Source: JAGXFP01 sp039714535
Lineage (GTDB): Bacteria; Desulfobacterota; Desulfobulbia; Desulfobulbales; JAGXFP01
Direction of reading: 5' to 3'
Assembly: GCA_039714535.1 (NCBI GenBank)
Contig: JBDLJC010000002.1
Location: 66,347 to 130,346, forward strand
DNA length: 64,000 bases
The translations under genes were made by a program, and so were the position numbers. This document shows positions 16,753 to 25,284 of the stretch, one piece after another. The stretch's first letter is position 1. The number at the start of each line of letters is the position of its first letter. The notes under the pieces were generated by a model, which saw nothing but the letters and a program-made list of their open reading frames with translations, did not search any database and was not told where the DNA came from.

Positions 16753-18138
16753 ATGTCAAGCACATACAAAATATTTAAAAATTATTTTCGTCTGAAGATC
16801 ATTAAGGAAGTCTATGACGAAAGAATTTCCAAAAAGGCCACACGTGGAATTGACAGAATAGGAATAAAAAAATTCAATGAAATAAAAAAAGGTGAGTTCA
16901 AAGTAATTTACAAAAAATGCAACACTGGAACTTATAGATTTTCTCCATATGTGGAGAAGTTGCAAAGCAAAGGCAGGAACAAGAAACCGCGATTAATTTC
17001 TGTTTCCACCATCAGAGATAGGATCGTATTGTCTATACTAAAAGAAATACTGCATGAAATTTTTCCAGAGTCCGTCTACCGGAAATTGCCCAATAACTAC
17101 ATAAAAGAAATAAAAGAGTTCTATGAAACAACTAGTTCCAAGCACCTGTGCTACTTTAAGACTGACATAAAATCATTCTATGACACTATTGATCACGACA
17201 TCCTAATTGGCATTATTAAATCAAGAGTGAAGTCAAAGAAATTAATAAATCTAATTAAATCTTCCCTCAAAACACCAACAGTTCCAATTAACTACAAAAA
17301 GAAAGTTAAGGATAAGTACAAAAGAATTTACGGTGTCCCTCAAGGATTATCAATTTCAAATATTTTGGCTAATATATACCTAAAGGAAGTGGATGTAAAA
17401 CTGCAAAGCATAGGCGCAAAGTACATCAGGTACGTTGACGATATACTGATATTTATTGATGAGAATGACACATCAAATGTCGAAGGAGAAGTTAGACAAA
17501 TATTGTTAGAATATCATCTTTCATTAAATGAAAGTAAGACAGAGTGCAAATTGAGCGATTTTGACTTTGAGTATTTGGGCTATCTCATATCAAGATCTAA
17601 AACCAGTATAAAAGAAGCAAATGTTGAACGTTTCATCACCTCAGTTGCAGCAAAATTCTCTTCGTACTTGCATAATACCGATGAAAGAATAAAAAAATAC
17701 CCATGGCTCAATAAAGATATTCAACAAACAGTTTTTATAGAAGACTTAAACGAAAAGATAACTGGATCACTTAATGAAAAAAGACGTTATGGCTGGCTTT
17801 TTTATTTTATCGAAATCACTGACATATCTCTTCTTCACAAGCTCGATAAAATTATTCGTAATTTTTTCATAAGGCTAAATGATTTTGGGGCAAAGCCACC
17901 TGACGAACTTAAAAAGTTGTCAAAAGCTTACTATAAAGCAAAATATGACCCACGGGGTGGATATATACATAATTACGACAATTATGAGACAATTGCTGCG
18001 AAAATGAAATACCTTGGGGATAGAGGCTATATAAACCCTGAAAAACGGTACAAAAAAGAAGATATTGATATAATATTCAATCGCATCAAAAGAAAACGTT
18101 TAACAGACTTAGAGCTTGATATAGGTATAACATCTTAG
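16753..18138 (+). CDS. Reverse transcriptase of the UG/Abi-like defence type, SLATT-associated
   Basis: The 461-residue protein carries the RT fingers and palm: D138 in FKTDIKSFYD (motif A), GVPQG at 194-198 (motif B), YVDD at 227-230 with D229 and D230 (motif C), and a GYLIS motif D/E region. The C-terminal ~170 residues are helical with no integrase, maturase or endonuclease domain. The retron-specific NAXXH and VTG signatures are not evident, and no DGR template or variable repeats are near. With the upstream SLATT gene this fits a DRT-type anti-phage system; the DRT class number cannot be assigned with certainty. Markedly AT-rich compared with its neighbours. A structured RNA begins on its stop codon. 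Confidence 0.88.
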   Translation: MSSTYKIFKNYFRLKIIKEVYDERISKKATRGIDRIGIKKFNEIKKGEFKVIYKKCNTGTYRFSPYVEKLQSKGRNKKPRLISVSTIRDRIVLSILKEILHEIFPESVYRKLPNNYIKEIKEFYETTSSKHLCYFKTDIKSFYDTIDHDILIGIIKSRVKSKKLINLIKSSLKTPTVPINYKKKVKDKYKRIYGVPQGLSISNILANIYLKEVDVKLQSIGAKYIRYVDDILIFIDENDTSNVEGEVRQILLEYHLSLNESKTECKLSDFDFEYLGYLISRSKTSIKEANVERFITSVAAKFSSYLHNTDERIKKYPWLNKDIQQTVFIEDLNEKITGSLNEKRRYGWLFYFIEITDISLLHKLDKIIRNFFIRLNDFGAKPPDELKKLSKAYYKAKYDPRGGYIHNYDNYETIAAKMKYLGDRGYINPEKRYKKEDIDIIFNRIKRKRLTDLELDIGITS

Positions 18139-18285
18139 GAGCCGTCTCCTCATTCACTTGAGAGGCTGCTAATGTTTTTTTATTAGCGGTATTTGTAATC
18201 GACGCTTAGCAATAAGCCTTTTGATCTCCAACACTCTAGGTGTTGGAGAGGTTTTAACTTTATTAAGAGGCGGCTCCTATTTTTT
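18137..18285 (+). ncRNA. Predicted structured RNA partner of the reverse transcriptase
   Basis: A 12-bp closing stem (18137-18148 with 18267-18278, one G-U pair) encloses three hairpins: 18165-18173 with 18182-18190 (9 bp including wobbles, T-rich loop); 18204-18208 with 18213-18217, capped by a GCAA tetraloop of the GNRA type; and 18225-18234 with 18240-18249 (10 bp, loop TCTAG). A run of six T at 18280-18285 follows the closing stem. The 5' strand starts within the RT stop codon. Such a multibranched RNA is far more than a simple terminator needs. RTs of defence systems are known to use nearby noncoding RNAs as template or cofactor; that role here is inferred. Confidence 0.7.
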
Positions 18286-18487
18286 CAAAACCTAACTCGA
18301 TTGAACTAGACCCTTTCATTACTCTTCATTCAACAACTAAACAACGTCCTTCCCTTTCGTATGAAATCTGGGGGCAGAATACGGATTTCTAAAAATAGAA
18401 GTGATGGCCAAGAGGGTTTAAGCATGGCAAAGCAGGGACACCCAAAAGAAAATAGTATTATGTCCTCAGGTTTTTGTGGGAAACTAG

Positions 18488-21400
18488 ATGGATGAGTCAA
18501 CTGATGCTGTTGGTCGGGCTCCCCTCTACTCCGGACGGGGATTTCCCCTCGATGCTCTCTCCCCCGATGAATTCGAAGAATTCGTCTTCGGATCCTTGCG
18601 TTGTGTTCAGGGTGTTCTAGGATTGCGAATCACTGGAATACCTTCAGGGGCTGGGGATGGCGGATTTGATGTTCAAGGGGAGGTTGTTGGTTCGGGGCGG
18701 CTCGTTTGCGTGCAGTGCAAACGCCAGAAAACTCCAATTGGTACTCCCCAAGTCGCTCAAGAACTTGCAAAAGTTGCGGCAACAATGGCACTCGAAGGTT
18801 CCGATGTAGGTGAGCACAGATTCATCTGTACCGGGGGGGTTCGCACAAAACTTCTCAAGCATTTACGTGAGAATTCTCGTCAGCAGCTCGCTGTGGAGGC
18901 TGGTAATCAATTAGTAACTACCCCAGACGGCGTGCTGGCTACACTGCGCACACGCTTGGAGGAAGATGGTGCTGACCCACGACAAATCGTGGAAACCTAC
19001 GTGTTAGGTCTTGACCTTCTAATTGTATGGGGCCTTCGCGAGTTCGATGCAGCTTTGTCGCCTTGCTGGAGCGATGTGCTCAAAGTTGCAGAGAAATATT
19101 TCCAAATTGCCACGGTTGTTCGTGAGCACCCTCGTGCCTCTTTTGACAGAGTAGCTTACATTGAGGAGCACCGCGACTTCAGAGTTACCGTAAAACCCCG
19201 ACTGGGGGATTCAAGCCTTCCCGATGGGGTCTCGGCATTCTCGGCAGCTAATCCATGCGCAGAGCTGCCCTCGTCTCAAAAAAGCATCAAGATGCTGCAT
19301 GAGCTGGGGGAACTCCAGGCCGGAGAGCTTGCAATGTTGCTCGGTGATGGCGGTGTTGGGAAGTCTACGGCTCTCAAGTGGCTCCGCGCGGAAGTTCTGC
19401 GTATAACGCCAGACTCGACTCTTCCTGTACTGATTTCCCTGGCTAATTATGTACCAGGAGGCTTAGACCGAGCAATCCATCAAGAGCTAATGGTAGATCA
19501 TGGCACATGGCAGTCTCTACCTGATAATGTGCTTCTGCTGTGTGACGGCTTGAACGAGTGTCCATCAACTAATGTCGCTGCTTTTCTAGATGAGCTTCAA
19601 CCTCTTCTTAAACGAAGCCGGATCGCATGTATACTTTCGACCAGAAAATCTACGAGGCACAAAAACATCGTTCTTCCAAAGGCACCTGTTGCTTGCCTTA
19701 GAGTCGAGGGCATTACGCCAATTGGCATCCGCCGAATCGCCGAGGCTGAATTGCATGATGGGACATCAGGTGCTTTCATAGATTCTTATCGATCGCTTGC
19801 CGACATGTCGGGCACGCCGCTTCTTTGGACGCCTTTTGCCGTCTTGGTCGCACTTCGGCTCTGGAAAAGAAGCGCCACATTACCAGAAACGCTTGGTGAG
19901 ATGCTTGAGGCTTTACTCAAAGCTCGTTGCGAACGGAATGCGGAGTCACCTGAGCAAAGTCCAGGCCCCGAGATCATCCTTCTCTTGGCTGGCGCTCTTG
20001 CATTCCAATGTCTTTTAGTGGATCGGCGTCTCGGATGTCCCTCGCTTGCGGCAGGACGGTGTGTTCGCGAGGCGAAAACACACTGCTCGAATGCTCTAGG
20101 TATCACTGACATGTCAGAATCAGACGCTGTGGAGCTATTAGCTCGTCATGAGTTGCTACAAGTATCTGACAGTCATCTTAGTTTTGGACATCAACTGTTA
20201 GCCGGTGCTCTTGCCGCTCCATTTCTCGCACGTGAATGGAGAGAACACACGAATTGTTTAGAGGAACCAATAGTCGATGATGCCTGGGTTTTCGCCGCTC
20301 GACTGGTTCCAAATGAGCATAAGAAGGCATATTTAGAAGCTACGTTAAGCAACGACTTGATGTTGGGGGCGAGAGTCGCATGCGAGTTGCCTAAGGAGTT
20401 CCATGAGGGGGCAGAACGATTGTTGTTAAGTAGTATTGCACAAGAATCTCCAGAAATTGTCCAATCACGAGGTTACTTCGCCCTAGCGAGACTCCAATCT
20501 TCAGGGGCTATAGCCAAGTTGCGGGAATTTACCTCAGACGAAAAAAATCCTGCTTACTATATTGCACAATGTGCCCTGGCTGCCGCCGGTGATCGAGATT
20601 ACCTACAACGGCTTCTACCCAAGGTTGAACAAATGCGTTTAATGCCCGGTAAGGTTTCAGGTGGTGAAATCGGGATTTGGGAACATGCCCCCTATTCGAC
20701 GAGATTGGATATTGTGAGGCAACGGCTTTGTAAATGTAACCCGGGGGATCCCGTAAACGAATCATTGTCGCTCATTGCGTATGAGAAAGATCTAGACGAT
20801 GCTGAACTGGTGGAATCACATCTCCGAGCCTCCACGAGTTTGAACGCGTGGCAATGGGGGCTTTATGCCTTGCGTGAAATTGCACCTATGTTGGCAAATG
20901 AATACTTGGAAGAAACACTTTCTAGAAGCTCGACTATAGAAGAGCAAGCCAACTTAATGCACTCAGCAGCTCTCGTTGGTTTTAAAATTGATATACGGCG
21001 AGCTTTCAAATGCGCCATATCGGAAATTGAGGACAAAACGGATAGTCGTGCAAAAATCACGTTAGACGGGCTAATTTCGGACATAATAATAAAATCTGTT
21101 CTCCCACCAGACTTGGTCGCTGTTGTTGAGCGTGAGTTACCAGGTAGTAGTGGTGATCTGAGGACCAGATTTTGGCAGATTGCATCTATGTGCAATAGTA
21201 CCTCCATCGCGGAATACGCTTTATCGTGTTTGGAAGATTGGGGGCCCGATCTTGGTTTCGCTTGTAATTTTTTCATCGAACAATCCGAGTTGGCACAAGC
21301 CCACCGAGAGCTACTGATTAGTCTTTGCGAAAACAAGCTTGGCAACGAGCAATCTTGGTACACATGGGGGAATTGGAGGGTACTTGCATTGGTCGGGGTG

Positions 21401-22132
21401 CTTGGTTTCTCCAAGAAAACTGCGAAACAGCTGTCGGATATGATTAAGAGGCTTACGCGGGTTCAACTTGCAGTAGATAGTGATAACGTCACGTCGCTCA
21501 CACCAGGCGACGCCGAGGTTTTGAAGTCGACAAAATTGGAGCATGCACGCATTCATCTAGGAGGAAAGGCTTCCCAGCTCATCTCTGTGGCGGCCCAGGC
21601 CCGTAAGTTTCTTTCAAAGGAGGATCTGCTTTCGCTCCTACACTTCGATACAAAAAGTCATGGTGTTGTCGAGCGGCTACGTGAAGCTTTATACGATATA
21701 AGTGATGTCGATATTGACGGGTTACTAAGCCAGATAACAGAATATTGGACTAGGCTCTCTGGCCTCCATGTTGCCTGTGCACGTGGATCTACTGAAGTCC
21801 GAATTAGATTGTTGGCACAAGAGCTTCAACGAAGCTATACTCATCCTGCAGCTTTACATATCGTGCGACAGGCTATCGAAGCGTGTTGGTGCGAATCTGT
21901 GTGCGAAATGGTAATGAAATCTATAGCTGAAATTCCTGTTTGGCCGGAGCATGACACTCAGTTCTTCTGGGGGTTTTCCCGCGCAATAGCCAAGAGGCTT
22001 GGGCCCGAAAATCAAACGGTAATTGGAGAAGAGATATCAAGGGCACGGACAGCCTTTGCTCGACGCATACTGAAGCTATGGTACGACAATGCTTCTAGAG
22101 ACCGTGTTGGGTTGGCGCGGCTTTCCTCATAA
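18488..22132 (+). CDS. Mrr-type nuclease fused to a NACHT NTPase with helical repeats (NLR/Avs-like defence protein)
   Basis: In this 1214-residue protein, residues ~22-150 form a PD-(D/E)XK restriction-endonuclease domain of Mrr type: GDGGFD ending at D61, then QCK at 76-78. A STAND/NACHT ATPase follows, with Walker A GDGGVGKST (286-294) and the Walker B-like DGLNE (353-357). The remaining ~650 residues are helical repeats (HEAT/ARM-like), the probable sensor. This effector-NTPase-sensor order matches bacterial NLR-like immune proteins that sense phage proteins and then cut DNA. It is a single-gene system, last in the defence island, and ends 220 bases before tRNA-Phe. Confidence 0.87.
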   Translation: MDESTDAVGRAPLYSGRGFPLDALSPDEFEEFVFGSLRCVQGVLGLRITGIPSGAGDGGFDVQGEVVGSGRLVCVQCKRQKTPIGTPQVAQELAKVAATMALEGSDVGEHRFICTGGVRTKLLKHLRENSRQQLAVEAGNQLVTTPDGVLATLRTRLEEDGADPRQIVETYVLGLDLLIVWGLREFDAALSPCWSDVLKVAEKYFQIATVVREHPRASFDRVAYIEEHRDFRVTVKPRLGDSSLPDGVSAFSAANPCAELPSSQKSIKMLHELGELQAGELAMLLGDGGVGKSTALKWLRAEVLRITPDSTLPVLISLANYVPGGLDRAIHQELMVDHGTWQSLPDNVLLLCDGLNECPSTNVAAFLDELQPLLKRSRIACILSTRKSTRHKNIVLPKAPVACLRVEGITPIGIRRIAEAELHDGTSGAFIDSYRSLADMSGTPLLWTPFAVLVALRLWKRSATLPETLGEMLEALLKARCERNAESPEQSPGPEIILLLAGALAFQCLLVDRRLGCPSLAAGRCVREAKTHCSNALGITDMSESDAVELLARHELLQVSDSHLSFGHQLLAGALAAPFLAREWREHTNCLEEPIVDDAWVFAARLVPNEHKKAYLEATLSNDLMLGARVACELPKEFHEGAERLLLSSIAQESPEIVQSRGYFALARLQSSGAIAKLREFTSDEKNPAYYIAQCALAAAGDRDYLQRLLPKVEQMRLMPGKVSGGEIGIWEHAPYSTRLDIVRQRLCKCNPGDPVNESLSLIAYEKDLDDAELVESHLRASTSLNAWQWGLYALREIAPMLANEYLEETLSRSSTIEEQANLMHSAALVGFKIDIRRAFKCAISEIEDKTDSRAKITLDGLISDIIIKSVLPPDLVAVVERELPGSSGDLRTRFWQIASMCNSTSIAEYALSCLEDWGPDLGFACNFFIEQSELAQAHRELLISLCENKLGNEQSWYTWGNWRVLALVGVLGFSKKTAKQLSDMIKRLTRVQLAVDSDNVTSLTPGDAEVLKSTKLEHARIHLGGKASQLISVAAQARKFLSKEDLLSLLHFDTKSHGVVERLREALYDISDVDIDGLLSQITEYWTRLSGLHVACARGSTEVRIRLLAQELQRSYTHPAALHIVRQAIEACWCESVCEMVMKSIAEIPVWPEHDTQFFWGFSRAIAKRLGPENQTVIGEEISRARTAFARRILKLWYDNASRDRVGLARLSS

Positions 22133-22308
22133 CGTTCTAATACGAGTAGAAAATAAAATTGTTGAATGTTGCGATGTATTTATCAGCGCTGGGAATGGCA
22201 CTATTGGGATGGCCGGTAACATCTTGAAACAGACTTGGTTTTATTAGAGAAAATACAGGAAGACACCTGAATAATTTCAAAAAGACCAGAGGACGACCAG
22301 AGACAAAA

Positions 22309-22343
22309 AAAGGGTTTACGGCCAAAAAAGCCGTAAACCCTTT
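22309..22343 (-). terminator. Terminator of the tRNA-Phe transcript
   Basis: A perfect 12-bp stem (AGGGTTTACGGC with GCCGTAAACCCT), extendable by two A-T pairs, has a CAAAAAA loop. Read on the minus strand it is followed by a T run, and it lies just downstream of the minus-strand tRNA gene. Confidence 0.85.
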
Positions 22344-22351
22344 AATTACTT

Positions 22352-22427
<76 letters not shown>

Positions 22428-22544
22428 AAAATCGTGGGGCTACCTTAAGAAAATGAACCATGGATGTCAAGTGTTTTGTAGGTCAAAATCTACCCATCGT
22501 TGTGATCTTGCTTAAGCCAAGTTGGGAGGGATCTCACCGGTCTC

Positions 22545-24401
22545 CTAGTCGCCAATAATTTCAATTTCCGGGATATCTTCATCCAGTAAATCGAGGTCGG
22601 AGTCATCCCTTTCTGCGTCCTCTTCCATTAGAGAGGTAAGGTCTATCTCCTCGTCATCGAGAGAGGTCTGGGACTCGTCATCGGGTGACGAGAGGAGATC
22701 GGAGACGTCTATTTCATCTAATCCTGACGCCGGTGAACTGCTGGATTCATGTTCTGCACTCGGCGAATCGTCCAGGGCCAGCTCTTCGTCCTGCTGACCG
22801 GAATCAAGTTCGTCAAAATCCAGGTCGAGTTCCTCGTCCATGGTGGCGAGTAACTCGTCGCCCAGCTGCTCTTCGTCTCCCGTATCAAAGTCAAGTTCCT
22901 CAAGCGGGGCATCGGCCACGGTCAGCTCTGCATCAGGCTGATCGAGATCAAGCTCGAGTTCTTCGTCTGCAGTGGCGATCAACTCTTCGCCTTCCATCTC
23001 CAAAGAAAGTTCCTCAAGCGGGGCATCGGTCACGGCCAGCTCTGCATCCGGTTGCTCGAGATCTGGTTCGACAGAATCCAGGTCGAGTTCTATGTCCGTA
23101 GCGGCGGGTGACTCGTCGCCCAGCTGCTCTTCGTCTTCCGTCTCAAATTCAAGTTCCTCGAGCGGGGCATCGGCCACGGTCGGCTCTGCATCCGGCTGAT
23201 CGAGATCCAGATCGAGTTCTTCGTCTGCAGTAGTGGCGGTCAACTCGTCGTCTCCCGTCTCAAATTCAAGTTCCTCGAGCGGGGAATCAGCCACGGCCGG
23301 TTCTGCATCCGGTTGGTCGAGATCTGGTTCGACAGGATCCGGGCCGAGTTCTGTGTCCATAGTGGCGAGTAACTCGTCGCCCAATAGATCCTCCTCATCT
23401 TCTGTCTCAAATTCAAACTCTTCAAGCGGTAAATCATCAAGACTGAGGGCTTCCTCTCCCGAAAGGGTATCGTCGGCGTTAAAAGATTCAGGGGGAGAAA
23501 TCGGCTCAAGGGCAATACTGGTTTCATCAAGATCAAAATCTGCTAGATCGTCGCCCATATCGGCGGATAATTGATCCCCATCGGACCCAACCTCAAGTTC
23601 ATCCAATAAAGAATCATCAAACTCTACGGCCCCGGTTTCTTCCGTATCGGGAGCGAGCAAATCTGCGTCCAGATCCAAGCTCTCTCCTTCGGTAAGCGTG
23701 TCGGTGGTTAAATCACCAGTATCTGAAACAGGCGTCACGGGAATGCTGGTTTCATCAAGGTCAAAAGAATCAAAGTCTTCGCTCAGATCAAGGCCGTCAC
23801 TTGCATTAAAATCCCCCGTCAAATCCAAATCTATATCGTCATCAAATGCATCCGTTGACAATGCATCTGTTGACAAGATTTCTGTCGAGTCAAAGTCTTC
23901 ACTTTGCCCAGAAAGGTCATCCGTAAAGTTGAGATCGATATCGTCATCGGCAGTAATTCCTTCCTCGCTATCCTGGGACAGTCCGCTGGTTGCATCAAAG
24001 GCCGAATTATCGTCAAAGTCGATTGGCTCATCCAATTGATCGAGATCAATTGGCATAACATCGCCAAGTTCAAGGGATATCTCGTCGTTTGAGATTTCAA
24101 TGCTTTCGTCAAGGTCAGAGAGAACCGTGTCGTTATCTTCTGTAGATATGGCAGGGCTACCGCCGGTCAGGGTGTCATCGAAACTTAAGTCTGTATCATC
24201 TGTGGGAGGTAACGCATGTGACTCAGAAAAGGTTTGATCCTCAGGTTCCAGTGATTCGACGATGGAGGACAGGAAAAAAGGCCGTGATGCCTCAGTGCAT
24301 GTCCCCTGTAGATCTTTTACTATTGCGGAAAGGTCTTTAGAACACTTGGCGCAAGCGGTGAGATCGTCAAAGGAGAAGAAACTACACTTGGGACAACGCA
24401 T
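22545..24401 (-). CDS. Zinc-ribbon protein with long acidic repeat region
   Basis: The 618-residue protein begins with a zinc ribbon (C3, C6, C17, C20 in two CPKC/CAKC-like knuckles). Almost everything after residue ~60 is Asp/Glu-rich low complexity, with copies of a 38-48 residue unit that includes LDQPDAE, VADAPLEELEFET and DEELDLD. No membrane segment or catalytic motif is visible. Similar zinc-ribbon plus acidic proteins occur in Geobacter-like and sulfate-reducing bacteria with no known function; an interaction or metal-binding scaffold is possible. The repeat units are tandem at DNA level, so copy number may vary between strains. Confidence 0.8.
   Translation of the reverse strand: MRCPKCSFFSFDDLTACAKCSKDLSAIVKDLQGTCTEASRPFFLSSIVESLEPEDQTFSESHALPPTDDTDLSFDDTLTGGSPAISTEDNDTVLSDLDESIEISNDEISLELGDVMPIDLDQLDEPIDFDDNSAFDATSGLSQDSEEGITADDDIDLNFTDDLSGQSEDFDSTEILSTDALSTDAFDDDIDLDLTGDFNASDGLDLSEDFDSFDLDETSIPVTPVSDTGDLTTDTLTEGESLDLDADLLAPDTEETGAVEFDDSLLDELEVGSDGDQLSADMGDDLADFDLDETSIALEPISPPESFNADDTLSGEEALSLDDLPLEEFEFETEDEEDLLGDELLATMDTELGPDPVEPDLDQPDAEPAVADSPLEELEFETGDDELTATTADEELDLDLDQPDAEPTVADAPLEELEFETEDEEQLGDESPAATDIELDLDSVEPDLEQPDAELAVTDAPLEELSLEMEGEELIATADEELELDLDQPDAELTVADAPLEELDFDTGDEEQLGDELLATMDEELDLDFDELDSGQQDEELALDDSPSAEHESSSSPASGLDEIDVSDLLSSPDDESQTSLDDEEIDLTSLMEEDAERDDSDLDLLDEDIPEIEIIGD
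22758..23330. repeat. Tandem coding repeats inside the acidic protein gene
   Basis: The motif AGCGGGG(C/A)ATC(G/A)G(C/T)CACGG recurs at about 22903, 23017, 23161 and 23278, spaced 114, 144 and 117 bases, each time followed by a CTCTGCATC(A/C)GG-type segment. All spacings are multiples of three, so gain or loss of units keeps the frame. Confidence 0.75.
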
Positions 24402-24612
24402 CTTAACTACCTCGGTTATACAAGTTGTTGTTTTGGCAACTTAGTTCCGTATTTTGCCTGATCGTAAGTAAGGAAGAATTCCAAACTGAACCTTAACAAA
24501 CTAGCCGATTTTACTACCATTTTTACCCATGTATATTTGAATATATGTAAATCATATAAAATATCAACAATAAACGTACAAAACTATCCTATCATTAGGC
24601 TATAATTCGACT

Positions 24613-24753
24613 CGGCAAGTCGTTCGAGAGAGGTTTGGGCGTTGCATAAATCCAATGATCAGGATAGGGTAACTTGCCGTTGATATTTTCCTTCCCAACG
24701 CCACGACTTTGTTTATGGCCCCGTTCTTTATGAGAAAGGCAAGATAGCTTGCC
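24613..24753 (+). promoter_or_regulatory. Structured intergenic region with alternative stems
   Basis: CGGCAAGT (24613-24620) pairs perfectly with ACTTGCCG (24672-24679), enclosing a hairpin ATCC/GGAT (24650-24665). A second hairpin, GGCAAG-ATAG-CTTGCC (24738-24753), uses the same words, so the arms can swap partners. It lies in the ~480-base region (24402-24883) between the divergent acidic-repeat and lipoprotein genes and could be a leader RNA of the latter. It does not match a riboswitch consensus that I can recall. The rest of the region is AT-rich and probably holds promoters. Confidence 0.4.
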
Positions 24754-24883
24754 GCCCGGGTTTCTATTATTATCTTAGCGGTTACATCGGTGAAAATATT
24801 ATGCTAATAATGGCTGGCAATCTGGTGAGTTAAAACCATCATTTTAAATGAGCCTTTTCAATATATCTAACTGGGTGGTAAGT

Positions 24884-25267
24884 ATGTTTGATTTAAGTTG
24901 TAATCGTTTGGCGGTCTTGTTTGCCTTACTGTTATTCGCGTTTACAGCCGGTTGTAGCACCGTCTCAGCCCCCGTACGGTATCTTTCTTCGGATGTTTGT
25001 CTGGTGATGCCGGAAAGTACGACCAGGCAGGAAGTTATTTCGTTTCTGGGAGAGCCGGATCGAAAAATCACCAAGGCCGAGAACCAGGAAACATGGCTCT
25101 ATTTGAAGACTAACAAGAGTTTTGCAAAAAAATTACCACTACTTGGCGGTAAACTGGGCGAGCAGAATTATGAGACGGTCACAGTCACCTTTGTTGGCGA
25201 CTTGGTTAAAACATGTCTTTATCGCCAGTTCGACGAGAATGAATTTGCAGACTTCACCCCGGAATAG
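24884..25267 (+). CDS. Lipoprotein with a SmpA/OmlA-like fold
   Basis: About 127 residues. The protein starts with a lipoprotein signal peptide (hydrophobic core LAVLFALLLFAF, lipobox TAGC near residue 24). The mature part contains TTRQEVISFLGEPD, a pattern common in small SmpA/BamE-type domains, then WLYLKT. It is probably anchored in the outer membrane, with unknown role. The ATG at 24884 follows GGGTGGTAAG and gives a normal signal peptide; an in-frame ATG at 24848 would add 12 residues without a clear site. The pcm gene follows closely. Confidence 0.7.
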   Translation: MFDLSCNRLAVLFALLLFAFTAGCSTVSAPVRYLSSDVCLVMPESTTRQEVISFLGEPDRKITKAENQETWLYLKTNKSFAKKLPLLGGKLGEQNYETVTVTFVGDLVKTCLYRQFDENEFADFTPE

Positions 25268-25284
25268 CTTTGAGCCATGGTTTC

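Noticed and set aside
16753..18138. Group II intron maturase
   Set aside because: No intron domain V hairpin, no maturase or endonuclease C-terminal motifs.
16753..18285. Retron (msr-msd with RT)
   Set aside because: The RNA lies downstream rather than upstream, the RT lacks the NAXXH and VTG signatures of retron RTs, and a SLATT gene precedes it.
18424..18495. Short ORF (23 codons) before the Mrr-NACHT gene
   Set aside because: Too short, no ribosome binding site and no recognised leader-peptide pattern; it overlaps the next start.
24613..24679. Cyclic-di-GMP (GEMM) riboswitch
   Set aside because: Some words look similar, but the conserved tetraloop-receptor and G-rich core are missing, so only an unidentified structure is reported.
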